A program made the translations under genes and the position numbers. A stretch of 64,000 nucleotides of DNA from Janthinobacterium sp. 61. GTDB lineage: Bacteria > Pseudomonadota > Gammaproteobacteria > Burkholderiales > Burkholderiaceae_D. Location: NCBI RefSeq assembly GCF_002846335.1, contig NZ_PJMQ01000001.1, positions 3,534,001 through 3,598,000 on the forward strand, written 5' to 3'. Under the pieces are notes generated by a model. It saw only the letters and a program-made list of their open reading frames with translations, searched no databases and had not been told where the DNA came from. Numbering within the stretch: the stretch's first letter is position 1; each line of letters starts with the position of its first letter. Shown piece by piece: positions 1 through 9,002 of the stretch.

Positions 1-211
1 TACCGAGCGTACCTTCAAGCTTGCCGGCTTCTCGATCTGGAATGCGCGCCTGGCCTGGCAAGCCACGCCGCAGGTGGCCCTGTCGGTCAACGTCAACAAC
101 GTCTTCGACAAACGCTACATCATCCCGGCCTACAACACCACCGGGTCGAATAACTACTATGGCGACCCGCGCAACGTGCAGTTCACGCTGAAGTACACAC
201 CGAAGTGGTAG
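1..211 (+). CDS. TonB-dependent receptor, C-terminal end (partial)
   Basis: Reading from base 2, 69 codons run to a TAG at 209-211. The peptide contains NVNNVFDKRYI followed by a Gly-Asp-Pro-Arg-x-Val and a final strand ending in KYTPKW. This is the usual last part of the 22-strand outer-membrane barrel of TonB-dependent siderophore receptors, where the terminal aromatic residue serves as the BAM recognition signal. The ferric-siderophore substrate class is inferred from the FhuE/FpvA-like end of the barrel. The plug domain and most of the barrel lie outside the window, so the ligand cannot be named. Confidence 0.85.
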   Translation, partial: TERTFKLAGFSIWNARLAWQATPQVALSVNVNNVFDKRYIIPAYNTTGSNNYYGDPRNVQFTLKYTPKW

Positions 212-237
212 GCTGACACCTTGCGGTGACGGAACAG

Positions 238-271
238 GCGGGCCGGCATTCAGCCGTGCCCGCCTTTTTTT
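238..271 (+). terminator. Rho-independent terminator after the TonB receptor
   Basis: The arms GGCGGGC-CGGC and GCCG-T-GCCCGCC pair around a 5-nt loop (238-263) and are followed by an uninterrupted run of T. It sits 26 bases after the receptor stop and ends transcription before the histidine phosphatase gene. Confidence 0.85.
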
Positions 272-326
272 CGTTTTTTTTCGTTCAGTGCTAGGCTTGC
301 ATTCAAGAAAACATTCACAAAAAACC

Positions 327-1892
327 ATGCCCCTATCGCTTCCCCTGTCCAGCGTGCCGCTGGCCCTGGCCCTGTACGCCAGTCCCGCCCTGGCCTTCGA
401 CGGCGACTATCAAACCAAGACGCCGTATGCGCCGCAGCAGGACCCGGCCACGTATGCCGCGCCCCCGGCCGGCTTCCAGCCCATCTACACGCAACTGGTG
501 GCGCGCCACGGTGCGCGCGGGCTGACGGGCATGAAGAGCGACGCGGCCCTGTATGCGATGTGGCAGCAGGCCGCCGCGCAGGACGCGCTCACGCCCCTTG
601 GATGCGAACTGGGCCCCGACATCCTGGCCCTGATGCGGGCGAATGCCTTGCTTGGGTATGGCGTGGCCGGCATCGAACGGCCCGGCTACGGCAATCTGTC
701 GCAGACGGGCATCGAGGAACACCGGCAACTGGCCGTGCGCCTGCTGGCGCGCCTGCCCACCCTGTTTGCGCAAGTGGGGCAAGACGCCGCGACGGCGCCG
801 CGCCAGCTCGTCACCATCCATTCCGGCGTGGACCGCGCGCGCGACAGCGCACGCTTTTTCACGCAGTCGCTGCTCGAGCATGCGCCAGCGCTCGCGCCGC
901 TGATGTATCTGCCGCCGGCACCGGCACCGGCCCCGTATCCGCAGGAACGCACACCGGCCCCACAACCGGATGGCGTGAATCGTTTCCTGCTGTACGCGCA
1001 CAAGCTGGCGCCGCAGACGGATTTTGTCGCTGATCGCGCCAACCCGTATTTCGCCACCTATGCCGCCAGCCAGGCCTACCAGCGCTACGAAAAGACCAAG
1101 CGGCTGGACACCCTGATAGCCCCCCCTGCCAGGCAGCCGGCAGCCGCCAAGCATGCGCGCCAGGTGCTGGAGCGCTTGTTCACGCCCGCCTTCCTCGCGC
1201 AGTTTAACGGCGGCGCCACCAGCTATGCGGATACGGGCAGCTACACGTTCACCAGCGCGGACGGCAAACTCAAGCGCACCCTGAAGGGCAGCGGCAAGAC
1301 GGCCATCCGCAGCGTGAATGCGGCCGCCACGACGCTGTATCAGCTGTACGCCATTGCCGCCGGCATGCGCCACGAGGTGAAGGCCGATTTCAGCCGCTAC
1401 ATGCCGGCCGACGATGCGCGCTATTACGCCTCGGTGGCCGACCACGAGGATTTTTACAAGAAGGGGCCGTCCACCACGGACAGTGCCGGCGTCACCTGGC
1501 GCTTCGCCGTGGCGCTGCGCGAGGATTTTTTCAAGGAAGTCGATGCGCTGGCCGCAGGCGACCTGCGCCACGCGGCCAAGCTGCGCTTCACGCATGCCGA
1601 GATGATCATCCCGCTGGCTTCGGCCATGGGCTTGCAACAGGCGCTGCCGCCATCGGCCAGCTATGGTTATGACAATCATCCATGGCGCGGCCAGACCGTC
1701 TCGCCGCTGGCGGCCAACATGCAATGGGACGTGTACCGCAATGGCGATGGTCAGCTCATCGTGCGCCTGCTGTACAACGAAAAGGAAACGCCCTTCCAGG
1801 CATCGTGCGACAGTGCCCGCATCGCGCCGGGCAGCGTCTTCTATGACTACACGGGGCTGAAAGCCTGTTACGGCCACGCGGCGGCGCAATAA
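327..1892 (+). CDS. Exported histidine phosphatase, phytase/MINPP-like
   Basis: Histidine-acid-phosphatase (branch 2) fold protein of 521 residues. The catalytic RHGARG motif is at residues 60-65; its His forms the phospho-enzyme. The second motif is His-Ala-Glu near residue 423. HAE rather than HD is typical of multiple inositol polyphosphate phosphatases and bacterial homologues, so the likely substrate is phytate or another organic phosphate. I chose ATG 327 because it directly precedes a Sec signal peptide of about 23 residues ending ALYASPALA; an in-frame GTG at 288 would add 13 residues ahead of it. The product should be periplasmic or secreted. It follows a TonB receptor gene but is separated from it by a terminator. 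Substrate is inferred from the motif class only. Confidence 0.85.
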   Translation: MPLSLPLSSVPLALALYASPALAFDGDYQTKTPYAPQQDPATYAAPPAGFQPIYTQLVARHGARGLTGMKSDAALYAMWQQAAAQDALTPLGCELGPDILALMRANALLGYGVAGIERPGYGNLSQTGIEEHRQLAVRLLARLPTLFAQVGQDAATAPRQLVTIHSGVDRARDSARFFTQSLLEHAPALAPLMYLPPAPAPAPYPQERTPAPQPDGVNRFLLYAHKLAPQTDFVADRANPYFATYAASQAYQRYEKTKRLDTLIAPPARQPAAAKHARQVLERLFTPAFLAQFNGGATSYADTGSYTFTSADGKLKRTLKGSGKTAIRSVNAAATTLYQLYAIAAGMRHEVKADFSRYMPADDARYYASVADHEDFYKKGPSTTDSAGVTWRFAVALREDFFKEVDALAAGDLRHAAKLRFTHAEMIIPLASAMGLQQALPPSASYGYDNHPWRGQTVSPLAANMQWDVYRNGDGQLIVRLLYNEKETPFQASCDSARIAPGSVFYDYTGLKACYGHAAAQ

Positions 1893-1922
1893 AAAAGCCG
1901 CCAGCTGGACAGCTGGCGGCTT
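1891..1922 (-). terminator. Terminator for the MHS transporter, possibly bidirectional
   Basis: The hairpin AAGCCGCCAGCTG / CAGCTGGCGGCTT (1896-1922) has a very short loop. On the minus strand it is followed by a T run (1895-1891), so it terminates the transporter gene that ends at 1957. It also lies directly at the stop of the plus-strand phosphatase gene and may stop that transcript too. Confidence 0.8.
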
Positions 1923-1956
1923 GTGGGGCACTCACACGGGGAGCGCGTTTACTCGT

Positions 1957-3243
1957 TTATTGCCAGGCTTCCTTGCCTGCCCTCGGCTTGCCCACCATCA
2001 ACAGCGCGCCCAGGGTCAGCACGGCTGCCAGCGACAGGTAATAGCCCACGTATTGCAAGCCATGATTGGTGGCCAGCCAGGTGGCGATGTACGGCGCCAG
2101 CGAGGCGCCCAGAATGCCCGCCAGGTTGAAGGTCAGCGAGGCGCCCGTGTAACGCACTTCGGGCGGGAACAGCTCGGACAGCATGGTACCCAGCGGTCCG
2201 TAGGTCATGCCCATCAGGCCCAGGCCGACAGCCATGAAGAGCGTCACTTCCCACGTCACGCCGGAACCGAACATCGGGGCCAGCACCAGGCCGAAGATGG
2301 CGATGGCGACGGAAACCCAGATCATGGTGGCACGGCGGCCGCGGCGGTCGGCCAGCACGGCCGAAAACGGAATCGTCAGGGCAAAGAACAGCACGGCGAA
2401 CAGCTGCACGATGAGGAATTCCTTGCGCGTGAAGCCCAGCTTGGTCGTACCCCAGCTCAAGGCAAACACCGTCATCAGGTAGAACAGCACGAAGGTGGCC
2501 AGGGCGATGATGGTGCCCAGGAACAGCATGCGGCCATGCTGACGGAACACGGTGGCGACGGGCAGTTTGACGACTTCGTTCTTGTCGATGACTTTCTGGA
2601 AGTCCGGCGTTTCCGTGATCTTCAGACGCACGTACAGGCCGACAATGACCAGCAGCGCGCTGGCCAGGAAGGGGATGCGCCAGCCATAGCTGAAGAATTG
2701 CTCATCGGTCATGGTTTCGCTCAGCAGCAGGAAGATGCCGCCCGACAGGAAGAAGCCGATTGGCGCCCCCAGCTGCGGGAACATGCCGTACCAGGCGCGT
2801 TTGCCCGGTGGCGCGTTTTCCGTGGCCAGCAGCACCGCGCCGCCCCACTCGCCGCCCAAACCCAGGCCCTGGCCGAAACGGCACAGCGCCAGCAGCAATG
2901 GTGCCAGCGTGCCGATGGCGGCGTAGGTCGGCAGCAAGCCGATGATGACGGTGGAAATGCCCATGGTCAGCAAGGCTGCGACGAGGGTGGCCTTGCGGCC
3001 GATGCGGTCGCCGAAATGGCCGAACACGGCCGAACCGATGGGGCGGGCGAAGAAGGCGATGGCGAACGTGGCCAGCGACTGCAGCACGGCGGCCGACGGA
3101 TCGCCGGCAGGGAAGAATAGTTTCGGGAACACCAGCACGGCGGCGGTGGCGTAGATATAAAAGTCAAAGAACTCGATGGTGGTGCCGATCAGGCTGGCGA
3201 ACAGCACCGTGCCGGGGGAATTTTTCTTGGGGGGGGTGCTCAT
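1957..3243 (-). CDS. MFS transporter, metabolite:H+ symporter (MHS) family
   Basis: This 428-residue inner-membrane protein has about 12 hydrophobic segments. Family signatures seen are IEFFDFYIY at the start of TM1, ARPIGSAVFGHFGDRIGRK in the TM2-TM3 loop (shortened form of the MFS A-motif), GLGLGGEWGGA in TM4-5 and YGWRIPF before TM6. These place it with the ShiA/ProP/YdfJ group, which carries organic acids, shikimate or betaines into the cell with protons. An AAGGAG ribosome site lies 8 bases before ATG 3243. A second MHS transporter lies at 4927-6222. The nearby beta-ketoadipate genes suggest an aromatic or dicarboxylic acid, but nothing in the sequence fixes the substrate. Confidence 0.85.
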   Translation of the reverse strand: MSTPPKKNSPGTVLFASLIGTTIEFFDFYIYATAAVLVFPKLFFPAGDPSAAVLQSLATFAIAFFARPIGSAVFGHFGDRIGRKATLVAALLTMGISTVIIGLLPTYAAIGTLAPLLLALCRFGQGLGLGGEWGGAVLLATENAPPGKRAWYGMFPQLGAPIGFFLSGGIFLLLSETMTDEQFFSYGWRIPFLASALLVIVGLYVRLKITETPDFQKVIDKNEVVKLPVATVFRQHGRMLFLGTIIALATFVLFYLMTVFALSWGTTKLGFTRKEFLIVQLFAVLFFALTIPFSAVLADRRGRRATMIWVSVAIAIFGLVLAPMFGSGVTWEVTLFMAVGLGLMGMTYGPLGTMLSELFPPEVRYTGASLTFNLAGILGASLAPYIATWLATNHGLQYVGYYLSLAAVLTLGALLMVGKPRAGKEAWQ

Positions 3244-3749
3244 TTACTGCGCTCCTTGGGGAGGGTGTCTAAAGGCCATTCTCTGGATGTTTTTTCAGGC
3301 AGCAGCACAGCACGTTGTCTAGGCGCGTTGTTGGCATATCATAGCCGTGCGCGCCAGCGTTTGCCGCGCATTTGCTATTAAATTTGCAAACAAAAAACAA
3401 CGGTTTTTGTTGCCGTAGCGAACTGCCGGCAACGCGCGCTAACGCGCTGTGATCAGTACTGATGTAGAGAAACAACGGTCGTGCGCCATCCGGTTACCCG
3501 GGGCACGGCAGGAAAGGCGTCAGGGGATGGGCGACGTGTATCAGGCCCGGCGTATCGCCAGGCATTCCGTACCAGACCCGCGCGTCGGCATCGCGGCATC
3601 GGTCATTTGTGGTGAATCCTTGCCTGCGGCCCCTCCGGGTGGAGCAGGCCGGCGATCATCGCGCTGCATCACTAAGGATGCGGTTGATCTTGCTGTAAGC
3701 GGCTTATCATACGCGCAGTGGTGCAGTGCGGCAAGATAATGTAAGCCCG
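3244..3749. other. Intergenic, about 500 bases, no gene seen
   Basis: Short reading frames here have neither convincing ribosome sites nor recognisable proteins. The part nearest the MHS transporter is AT-rich (about 3375-3420) and holds an A5/T5 inverted repeat, CAAAAA then TTTTTG; it probably carries the minus-strand promoter of that gene. The remainder, up to the thioredoxin stop, is GC-rich without recognisable signals. Confidence 0.5.
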
Positions 3750-4073
3750 TTAGGCCTCGATCAGGGCAAACGCCTTGCCGATCTCCGCGCTGTCGAGCGG
3801 GCGTACGAGGCGCACCACTTCCTGGCCGTCCTTGAGAAAGATCAAGGTCGGCCACAGTTTCACCCGGAATGAACGCCCCAGCGCGCGGCCGGACCCGTCT
3901 TCCACGCGCAGGTGCAGCACCTCGGGGTGTTGCGCAAATGCGGCGGCCAGCGGCGCCTGGGTGGCGCGGCAGTGGCCGCACCAGCCCGTGCCAAATTCCA
4001 GCAGGGCCGGCCCCGCCAAGGCGTCGATCTCGGCACGCGTGGGTTGCGCTACAGAATAAGTGTCGCTCAGCAT
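3750..4073 (-). CDS. Thioredoxin-family protein
   Basis: This 107-residue protein has a single thioredoxin domain. The redox-active motif WCGHC is at residues 31-35, and the cis-Pro region reads KLWPTLIFLKDGQEV. It lacks a signal peptide, so a cytoplasmic thiol-disulfide role is likely. The start ATG 4073 was chosen because AAGGAG stands 6 bases upstream; an in-frame ATG at 4106 lacks such a site. CGHC instead of the CGPC of canonical TrxA suggests a more oxidising redox couple than housekeeping thioredoxin. It is encoded between two catabolic or transport genes, and its partner is unknown. Confidence 0.85.
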   Translation of the reverse strand: MLSDTYSVAQPTRAEIDALAGPALLEFGTGWCGHCRATQAPLAAAFAQHPEVLHLRVEDGSGRALGRSFRVKLWPTLIFLKDGQEVVRLVRPLDSAEIGKAFALIEA

Positions 4074-4088
4074 GGTAACTCCTTGAGT

Positions 4089-4130
4089 CAAAATAAAAGC
4101 CCGCAAGGCGATTGTGCGCCATGCGGGCTT
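4089..4130 (-). terminator. Rho-independent terminator after the FAH-family gene
   Basis: Arms AAGCCCGCA / TGCGGGCTT (4097-4130) enclose a second GGCG/CGCC pairing. On the minus strand they are followed by TTTATTTTG. The site lies just after the hydrolase stop (4154) and overlaps the leader of the thioredoxin gene. Confidence 0.75.
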
Positions 4131-4153
4131 GCTGTGCTGTGCGCCAGGGCGCT

Positions 4154-4849
4154 TTACACGATCTTGACGCGCAGTTCGCCCAGGCCGTCGATGGCGCCCA
4201 CCAGCGCGTCGCCGCGCTGCACGGCCGCCACGCCGGCCGGCGTGCCCGTGTAGATCAGGTCGCCTGGCTGCAGGGTGAAGTAGGTCGACAGGTCGGCGAT
4301 GGTTTCGGCCACGTTCCAGATCAGCATGTCGATGCTGCTGCCTTGACGCAGTTCACCATTCACGTGCAGGGTGATGGCGGCATGGCTGACGTCGCCCGCC
4401 TGCGCGGCCGGGGTGATGGAACCGATGGGTGCGGAGTGCTCGAACGCCTTGCCCGTCTCCCAAGGACGGCCCTGCTTTTTCGCTGCGCCCTGCACATCGC
4501 GGCGCGTCATGTCCAGGCCTATCGCATAACCCCATACATGGCTCAGTGCATCGGCCACGCCGATATCGCTGCCGCCCTTGCCGATGGCCACCACCAGTTC
4601 CATCTCGTGCTGGAAATCCTGCGTTTGCGCCGGGTACGGCAGCTCGCCCGTCGTGCCCGCTGGCACGGGCAGCACGGCGTCGTTTGGTTTCATGAAGAAA
4701 AACGGCGCCTCGCGGCCCGTGTGGCCCATTTCCTTGGCGTGGTCGACATAGTTGCGGCCCACGCAATAGATGCGGTGGACAGGGAAAGTATCGACGCTGC
4801 CGGTGACGGGAACGCTGGGCTGGATGGCTGCGGGAATAACATACGGCAT
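4154..4849 (-). CDS. Fumarylacetoacetate hydrolase family protein
   Basis: This 231-residue protein is the size of the compact FAHD1/YcgM type of the FAH superfamily (acylpyruvate hydrolases and oxaloacetate decarboxylases). The metal ligands are visible as E82-x-E84 in HEMELVVAIG and D113 in IGLDMTRRD; the C-terminal YTGTPAGV loop is also conserved. Such enzymes cleave acylpyruvates at the end of aromatic ring-cleavage routes or decarboxylate oxaloacetate using Mg2+. AGGAG lies just before ATG 4849. It is flanked by two MHS transporters and the pca genes, which supports a catabolic role. The exact substrate is not determined by the sequence. Confidence 0.85.
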   Translation of the reverse strand: MPYVIPAAIQPSVPVTGSVDTFPVHRIYCVGRNYVDHAKEMGHTGREAPFFFMKPNDAVLPVPAGTTGELPYPAQTQDFQHEMELVVAIGKGGSDIGVADALSHVWGYAIGLDMTRRDVQGAAKKQGRPWETGKAFEHSAPIGSITPAAQAGDVSHAAITLHVNGELRQGSSIDMLIWNVAETIADLSTYFTLQPGDLIYTGTPAGVAAVQRGDALVGAIDGLGELRVKIV

Positions 4850-4926
4850 GAGGACTCCTGATCGGCACGATAAAAAGGCGGTGATGAAAAAGGGGACACC
4901 GCAGTGTCCCCCATTTTACGGCAACG

Positions 4927-6222
4927 TTACTTCAGCAGGCCCGAGCGGCTCGGGTCAGGCATGCGGATGGCAACGATGAAGGAAATCAGGCACATGATGG
5001 TCACGTACCAATAGAAATACTCTTCCACGTGCCAGGCCTTGAACTGCAGCGCCACGTATTCGGCCGAACCGCCGAACATGGCGTTGGCAACGGCATACGA
5101 GAGGCCCACGCCCAGCGCGCGCACTTCGACGGGGAACATTTCCGCCTTGATCAAGCCGCTGATCGACGTGTAGAAACTGATGATGGCCAGGGCGATGATG
5201 ATCAGGCCGAACGCCGCGTACGGGCTGCTGATGTCTTTCAAGGCATGCATGATGGGCAACACGCACAGGGTGGCCAGGCCGCCGAAGAACAGCATCGAGG
5301 TGCGGCGGCCGATGCGATCGGACAGGGCGCCGAACACCGGTTGCAGAATCATGTACACCAGTAAGGCGCAGGTCATGACGGCGCTGGCCGTCTTGGTATC
5401 CATGCCGGCCGTGTTGACCAGGTATTTCTGCATGTAGGTGGTAAATGTGTAGAACACCAGCGAGCCGCCGGCCGTAAAGCCCAGCACGGTGATGAAGGCG
5501 CGCTTGTGCTTGAGCAAGCCGCGCAGGCTGCCCGCGTCTTTATCCTTGCGCTCGCTGGCGGTGGTCGTTTCCGTCAGGGATTTACGCAAGTTCAGCGACA
5601 CCAGGGCCGCCAGGGCGCCGAAGACGAACGGGATGCGCCAGCCCCAGGCACGCAATTCTTCCAGGGTCAGCAATTGCTGCAAGACCACCAGCACCAGCAG
5701 CGCCAGCAGCTGCCCGCCGATCAGGGTCACGTACTGGAACGAGGCGAAGAAGCCGCGCTTGCCCGACTCCGACACTTCACTCATGTAAGTGGCGCTGGTA
5801 CCGTATTCGCCGCCCACGGACAGGCCCTGGAACAAACGCGCCACGAGCAGCAGGAACGGGGCGAAGGCGCCGATGGTGTCATAGGTCGGCATGACGGCGA
5901 TCATCAGCGAGCCGCCGCACATCATCAGCACGGAAATCATCATCGACTGGCGCCGGCCGTATTTGTCGGCGATGCGGCCGAACAGCCAGCCGCCCACGGG
6001 ACGCATGAGGAAGCCGGCGGCAAAGATGCCGGCCGTCTGCAGCAGCTGCGTGGTGGGGTTACCGGAAGGGAAGAAGGCGTGCGAGAAATACAGCGCGCAG
6101 AACGAGTAAATGTAGAAGTCGAACCATTCGACCAGGTTACCGGAGGAAGCGCCAATGATGGCCTTGATGCGCTGCTGGGAAGTCAGCTGCGCAACGTCAT
6201 GCGGAGTATCGTGGGATGTCAT
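4927..6222 (-). CDS. MFS transporter, MHS family (KgtP/ShiA-like)
   Basis: This 431-residue proton symporter has 12 predicted membrane segments. It carries the family motifs [11 protein letters not shown] (TM1), [18 protein letters not shown] (loop 2-3), LSVGGEYG (TM4) and WGWRIPF (TM6). It resembles the alpha-ketoglutarate, citrate and dicarboxylate branch more than the first MHS protein in this window does. I chose ATG 6222, because it gives the usual short hydrophilic N terminus; the frame stays open to 6348 but adds a sequence unlike the family. It lies downstream of pcaF on the same strand, 150 bases away. A role in importing a ring-cleavage substrate or dicarboxylate is inference. Confidence 0.83.
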   Translation of the reverse strand: MTSHDTPHDVAQLTSQQRIKAIIGASSGNLVEWFDFYIYSFCALYFSHAFFPSGNPTTQLLQTAGIFAAGFLMRPVGGWLFGRIADKYGRRQSMMISVLMMCGGSLMIAVMPTYDTIGAFAPFLLLVARLFQGLSVGGEYGTSATYMSEVSESGKRGFFASFQYVTLIGGQLLALLVLVVLQQLLTLEELRAWGWRIPFVFGALAALVSLNLRKSLTETTTASERKDKDAGSLRGLLKHKRAFITVLGFTAGGSLVFYTFTTYMQKYLVNTAGMDTKTASAVMTCALLVYMILQPVFGALSDRIGRRTSMLFFGGLATLCVLPIMHALKDISSPYAAFGLIIIALAIISFYTSISGLIKAEMFPVEVRALGVGLSYAVANAMFGGSAEYVALQFKAWHVEEYFYWYVTIMCLISFIVAIRMPDPSRSGLLK

Positions 6223-6375
6223 ATCAATCTTCTTGTTCGTGTAAAAAAGCCAACGCCAGCCTGGTTGCCCGGGCTGGTTTTGCATCATACGCCCTTGATC
6301 AGGGTCAAAAAGGTGCCCGGCATACGCGTTAATACGTACTGCCGGCAAATTTTTTCGCCTGCGGACGCACAGGAT

Positions 6376-7578
6376 CTAGACGCGTTCCAGCACCAGCGCA
6401 ATCCCCTGTCCTACGCCGATGCACATGGTGCAAAGCGCATAGCGTCCACCCGTGCGGTGTAGCTGGTTGACGGCCGTCATCGCCAGGCGCGCACCGGACG
6501 CGCCCAGCGGATGGCCCAGGGCAATGGCGCCGCCGTTCGGGTTGACGCGCGGGTCGTCGTCGCGCAAGCCCAACTGGCGCAGCACGGCCAGGCCCTGCGC
6601 GGCAAACGCTTCGTTCAGTTCGATGACGTCGAAGTCGGCCAGGCTCAAGCCCGTCATGGCCAGCACTTTCAGGGTGGCGGGCGCGGGGCCGATGCCCATG
6701 ATGCGCGGCGCCACGCCGGCCGTCGCCATGGCCACGACGCGCGCGCGCGGCGTCAGGCCAAAGCGGGCCGCGTTCGCCTCGTCGGCCAGCAGCAGCGCCG
6801 CCGCGCCATCGTTGACGCCGGACGCGTTGCCGGCAGTAATCGTGCCGTCGGCGCGCACGACGGGTTTCAATTTGGCCAGGGTGTCCAGGGTGGTGGCGCG
6901 CGGATGCTCGTCGCGGGCGACAACGATGGGATCGCCCTTCTTTTGCGCGATGCTGACGGGGCAGATTTCGCTGTCGAACACGCCCGCCTGCTGCGCCGCC
7001 AGCGCTTTCACCTGGCTGGCCAGGGCGAACGCATCCTGGTCAGCGCGGCTGATGCAAAACTCGACGGCCACGTTTTCCGCCGTTTCCGGCATCGAATCGA
7101 CGCCATACTGGGCCTTCATCAAGGGGTTGATGAAGCGCCAGCCGATGGTCGTGTCTTCCATTTTCATGCCGCGCGAAAAAGCGCTGTCCGCCTTGCCCAT
7201 GACAAACGGTGCGCGGCTCATGCTTTCCACGCCGCCGGCGATCAGCAAGCCCGCTTCGCCGCTCTTGATGAAGCGTGCCGCGCTGCCGATGGCGTCCAGG
7301 CCCGAACCGCACAAACGGTTCAGGGTGGCGCCCGGCACGCTGTCGGGCAAGCCGGCCAGCAAGGCGGCCATGCGCGCCACGTTGCGGTTGTCCTCGCCAG
7401 CCTGGTTGGCGCAGCCGTACAGCACGTCGGTGACGGCCGTCCAGTCCACGTTCGGGTTGCGCGCCATCAAGGCACGGATGGGCACGGCGCCCAGGTCGTC
7501 GGCGCGCACGCCGGCGAGTCCACCGCCATAGCGGCCGAATGGGGTGCGCTGCGCGTCGCAGATATAAGCGTGGGTCAT
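6376..7578 (-). CDS. pcaF: 3-oxoadipyl-CoA thiolase
   Basis: This 400-residue thiolase cleaves beta-ketoadipyl-CoA to succinyl-CoA and acetyl-CoA, the last step of protocatechuate/catechol catabolism. The nucleophilic Cys is C90 in NRLCGSGLDA. The second active-site elements are GHPLGASGAR (about 356) and CTMCIGVGQG (about 386). The N-terminal AYICDAQRTPFGRYGG is typical of PcaF rather than PhaA or FadA. A GGAGGAAAG ribosome site precedes ATG 7578. It is the third gene after pcaI and pcaJ, 41 bases downstream of pcaJ, which supports the specific assignment. Confidence 0.92.
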   Translation of the reverse strand: MTHAYICDAQRTPFGRYGGGLAGVRADDLGAVPIRALMARNPNVDWTAVTDVLYGCANQAGEDNRNVARMAALLAGLPDSVPGATLNRLCGSGLDAIGSAARFIKSGEAGLLIAGGVESMSRAPFVMGKADSAFSRGMKMEDTTIGWRFINPLMKAQYGVDSMPETAENVAVEFCISRADQDAFALASQVKALAAQQAGVFDSEICPVSIAQKKGDPIVVARDEHPRATTLDTLAKLKPVVRADGTITAGNASGVNDGAAALLLADEANAARFGLTPRARVVAMATAGVAPRIMGIGPAPATLKVLAMTGLSLADFDVIELNEAFAAQGLAVLRQLGLRDDDPRVNPNGGAIALGHPLGASGARLAMTAVNQLHRTGGRYALCTMCIGVGQGIALVLERV

Positions 7579-7619
7579 GTTCTTTCCTCCAAGAAAGGGT
7601 ATCGAGTGTAGATGGTGAA

Positions 7620-8261
7620 TTAGCGGGCGTCCCTCAGCGGCACGGCCGTCAAGGCTTGCAGCTGCGCAAAGCTCAAGCCATCGACCAGCTCGACGACGGC
7701 GGCGCCGGCGTGGGACAGGTCAATCACGGCCAGGTCGCTGTAGATGCGGCTGACGCAGGCTATGCCCGTCAGCGGATACGAGCACGCCTGCACCAGCTTG
7801 CTTTCACCCGTCTTGGTCAGCAAATCCATCATGACCCAGGTCTTTTTCGCGCCGATGGCCAGGTCCATGGCCCCGCCCACGGCGGGAATGGCATCTCGGT
7901 CACCCGTGTGCCAGTTGGCCAGGTCGCCCGTGGCAGAGACTTGAAAAGCGCCCAGTACGCAGATGTCCAGGTGGCCACCGCGCATCATGGCGAAGCTGTC
8001 GGCATGGTGGAAATAACTGCCGCCCGCCAGCAGGGTGACAGGCTGTTTGCCCGCGTTGATCAGGTCATAGTCTTCCTCTCCAGGCGCGGGTGCCGGGCCC
8101 ATGCCGATCACGCCGTTTTCGCTGTGCAGGATGATGTCCGCGCCAGCCGGCAAGTGATTCGCCACCAGCGTCGGCAAGCCGATGCCCAGGTTCACCACGG
8201 CACCCTCATGGATGTCGGCCGCCACGCGGGCCGCCATGTGATCTCGATTCCATTTATTCAT
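7620..8261 (-). CDS. pcaJ: 3-oxoadipate CoA-transferase, beta subunit
   Basis: This 213-residue class I CoA-transferase subunit carries the catalytic glutamate E49 in HSENGVIGMG, which forms the glutamyl-CoA thioester. With PcaI it moves CoA from succinyl-CoA to 3-oxoadipate, making the substrate of PcaF. GAGGAAT precedes its ATG, 11 bases after the pcaI stop, so the two subunits are made from one message. The succinyl-CoA:acetoacetate transferase ScoAB is a close alternative by sequence; the adjacent pcaF and IclR regulator favour Pca. Confidence 0.9.
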   Translation of the reverse strand: MNKWNRDHMAARVAADIHEGAVVNLGIGLPTLVANHLPAGADIILHSENGVIGMGPAPAPGEEDYDLINAGKQPVTLLAGGSYFHHADSFAMMRGGHLDICVLGAFQVSATGDLANWHTGDRDAIPAVGGAMDLAIGAKKTWVMMDLLTKTGESKLVQACSYPLTGIACVSRIYSDLAVIDLSHAGAAVVELVDGLSFAQLQALTAVPLRDAR

Positions 8262-8272
8262 TGTGATATTCC

Positions 8273-8971
8273 TCAGGCAGCTTTGAAGCCGGCAGGGCCG
8301 GTGGCCGTGCGCGGCACTTGCACGATGCGCTGCACGAACAGGCCCGGCGTGATGACGTGCTCGGGATCGATGCTGCCCAGTTCGGCAACCTCGTGCACGG
8401 AGGCAATGCTCACTTTCGCGGCCATGGCCATGACGGGGCCGAAGTTGCGCGCCGTCTTGCGGTAGGTCAGATTGCCCCAGCGGTCGCCCTGCTCCGCCTT
8501 GATCAGCGCGAAATCGGCGTGGATGGGCGACTCGAATACATACATGCGCCCGTCGATCTCGCGCGTTTCCTTGCCCTTGGCCAGATCCGTGCCATAGCCC
8601 GTGGGGGTGAAGAAGCCGCCAATGCCGGCGCCGGCGGCGCGGATACGCTCGGCAAGGTTGCCCTGGGGCACCAGTTCCAGTTCCAGCTTGCCCGCGCGGT
8701 ACAGCGCGTCAAAGACGTGGGAATCGGCCTGGCGGGGGAAGGAGCAGATGATCTTGCGCACCTGCCCGTTTTTCAGCAGGGCGGCCAGGCCCGTATCGCC
8801 ATTGCCCGCGTTGTTGTTGACGATGACGAGGTCGCGGGCGCCCTGGGCGATCAAGCCGTCGATCAGCTCGGCCGGTTGGCCCGCGCCGCCGAAGCCGCCA
8901 ATCATGACGGTGGCGCCATCGTGGATATCGGCCAGCGCCTCAAGGACGCTGGAACGCAGTTTGTCGATCAT
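8273..8971 (-). CDS. pcaI: 3-oxoadipate CoA-transferase, alpha subunit
   Basis: This 232-residue alpha subunit of the heteromeric class I CoA-transferase has the CoA-binding glycine-rich loop GGFGGAGQP at residues 25-33 and the NNNAGNGDTGLA segment of the family. It is the first gene of the pcaI-pcaJ-pcaF unit and starts with an AGGAGA ribosome site. The promoter region facing the divergent IclR gene contains the palindrome at 9003-9025, so expression is probably controlled by that regulator in response to 3-oxoadipate or a related acid. Confidence 0.9.
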   Translation of the reverse strand: MIDKLRSSVLEALADIHDGATVMIGGFGGAGQPAELIDGLIAQGARDLVIVNNNAGNGDTGLAALLKNGQVRKIICSFPRQADSHVFDALYRAGKLELELVPQGNLAERIRAAGAGIGGFFTPTGYGTDLAKGKETREIDGRMYVFESPIHADFALIKAEQGDRWGNLTYRKTARNFGPVMAMAAKVSIASVHEVAELGSIDPEHVITPGLFVQRIVQVPRTATGPAGFKAA

Positions 8972-9002
8972 TGCTGTCTCCTACAAATCAAACACACCAT
9001 CA

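Noticed and set aside
333..1931. A 532-codon minus-strand open frame opposite the histidine phosphatase gene
   Set aside because: The high GC third-position bias keeps antisense frames open. The translation is Arg/Gly/His-rich and matches no family, while the plus strand carries a complete phosphatase.
3449..3739. A 96-codon plus-strand frame in the gap before the thioredoxin gene
   Set aside because: There is no ribosome site, no recognisable motif and a mixed composition; likely chance.
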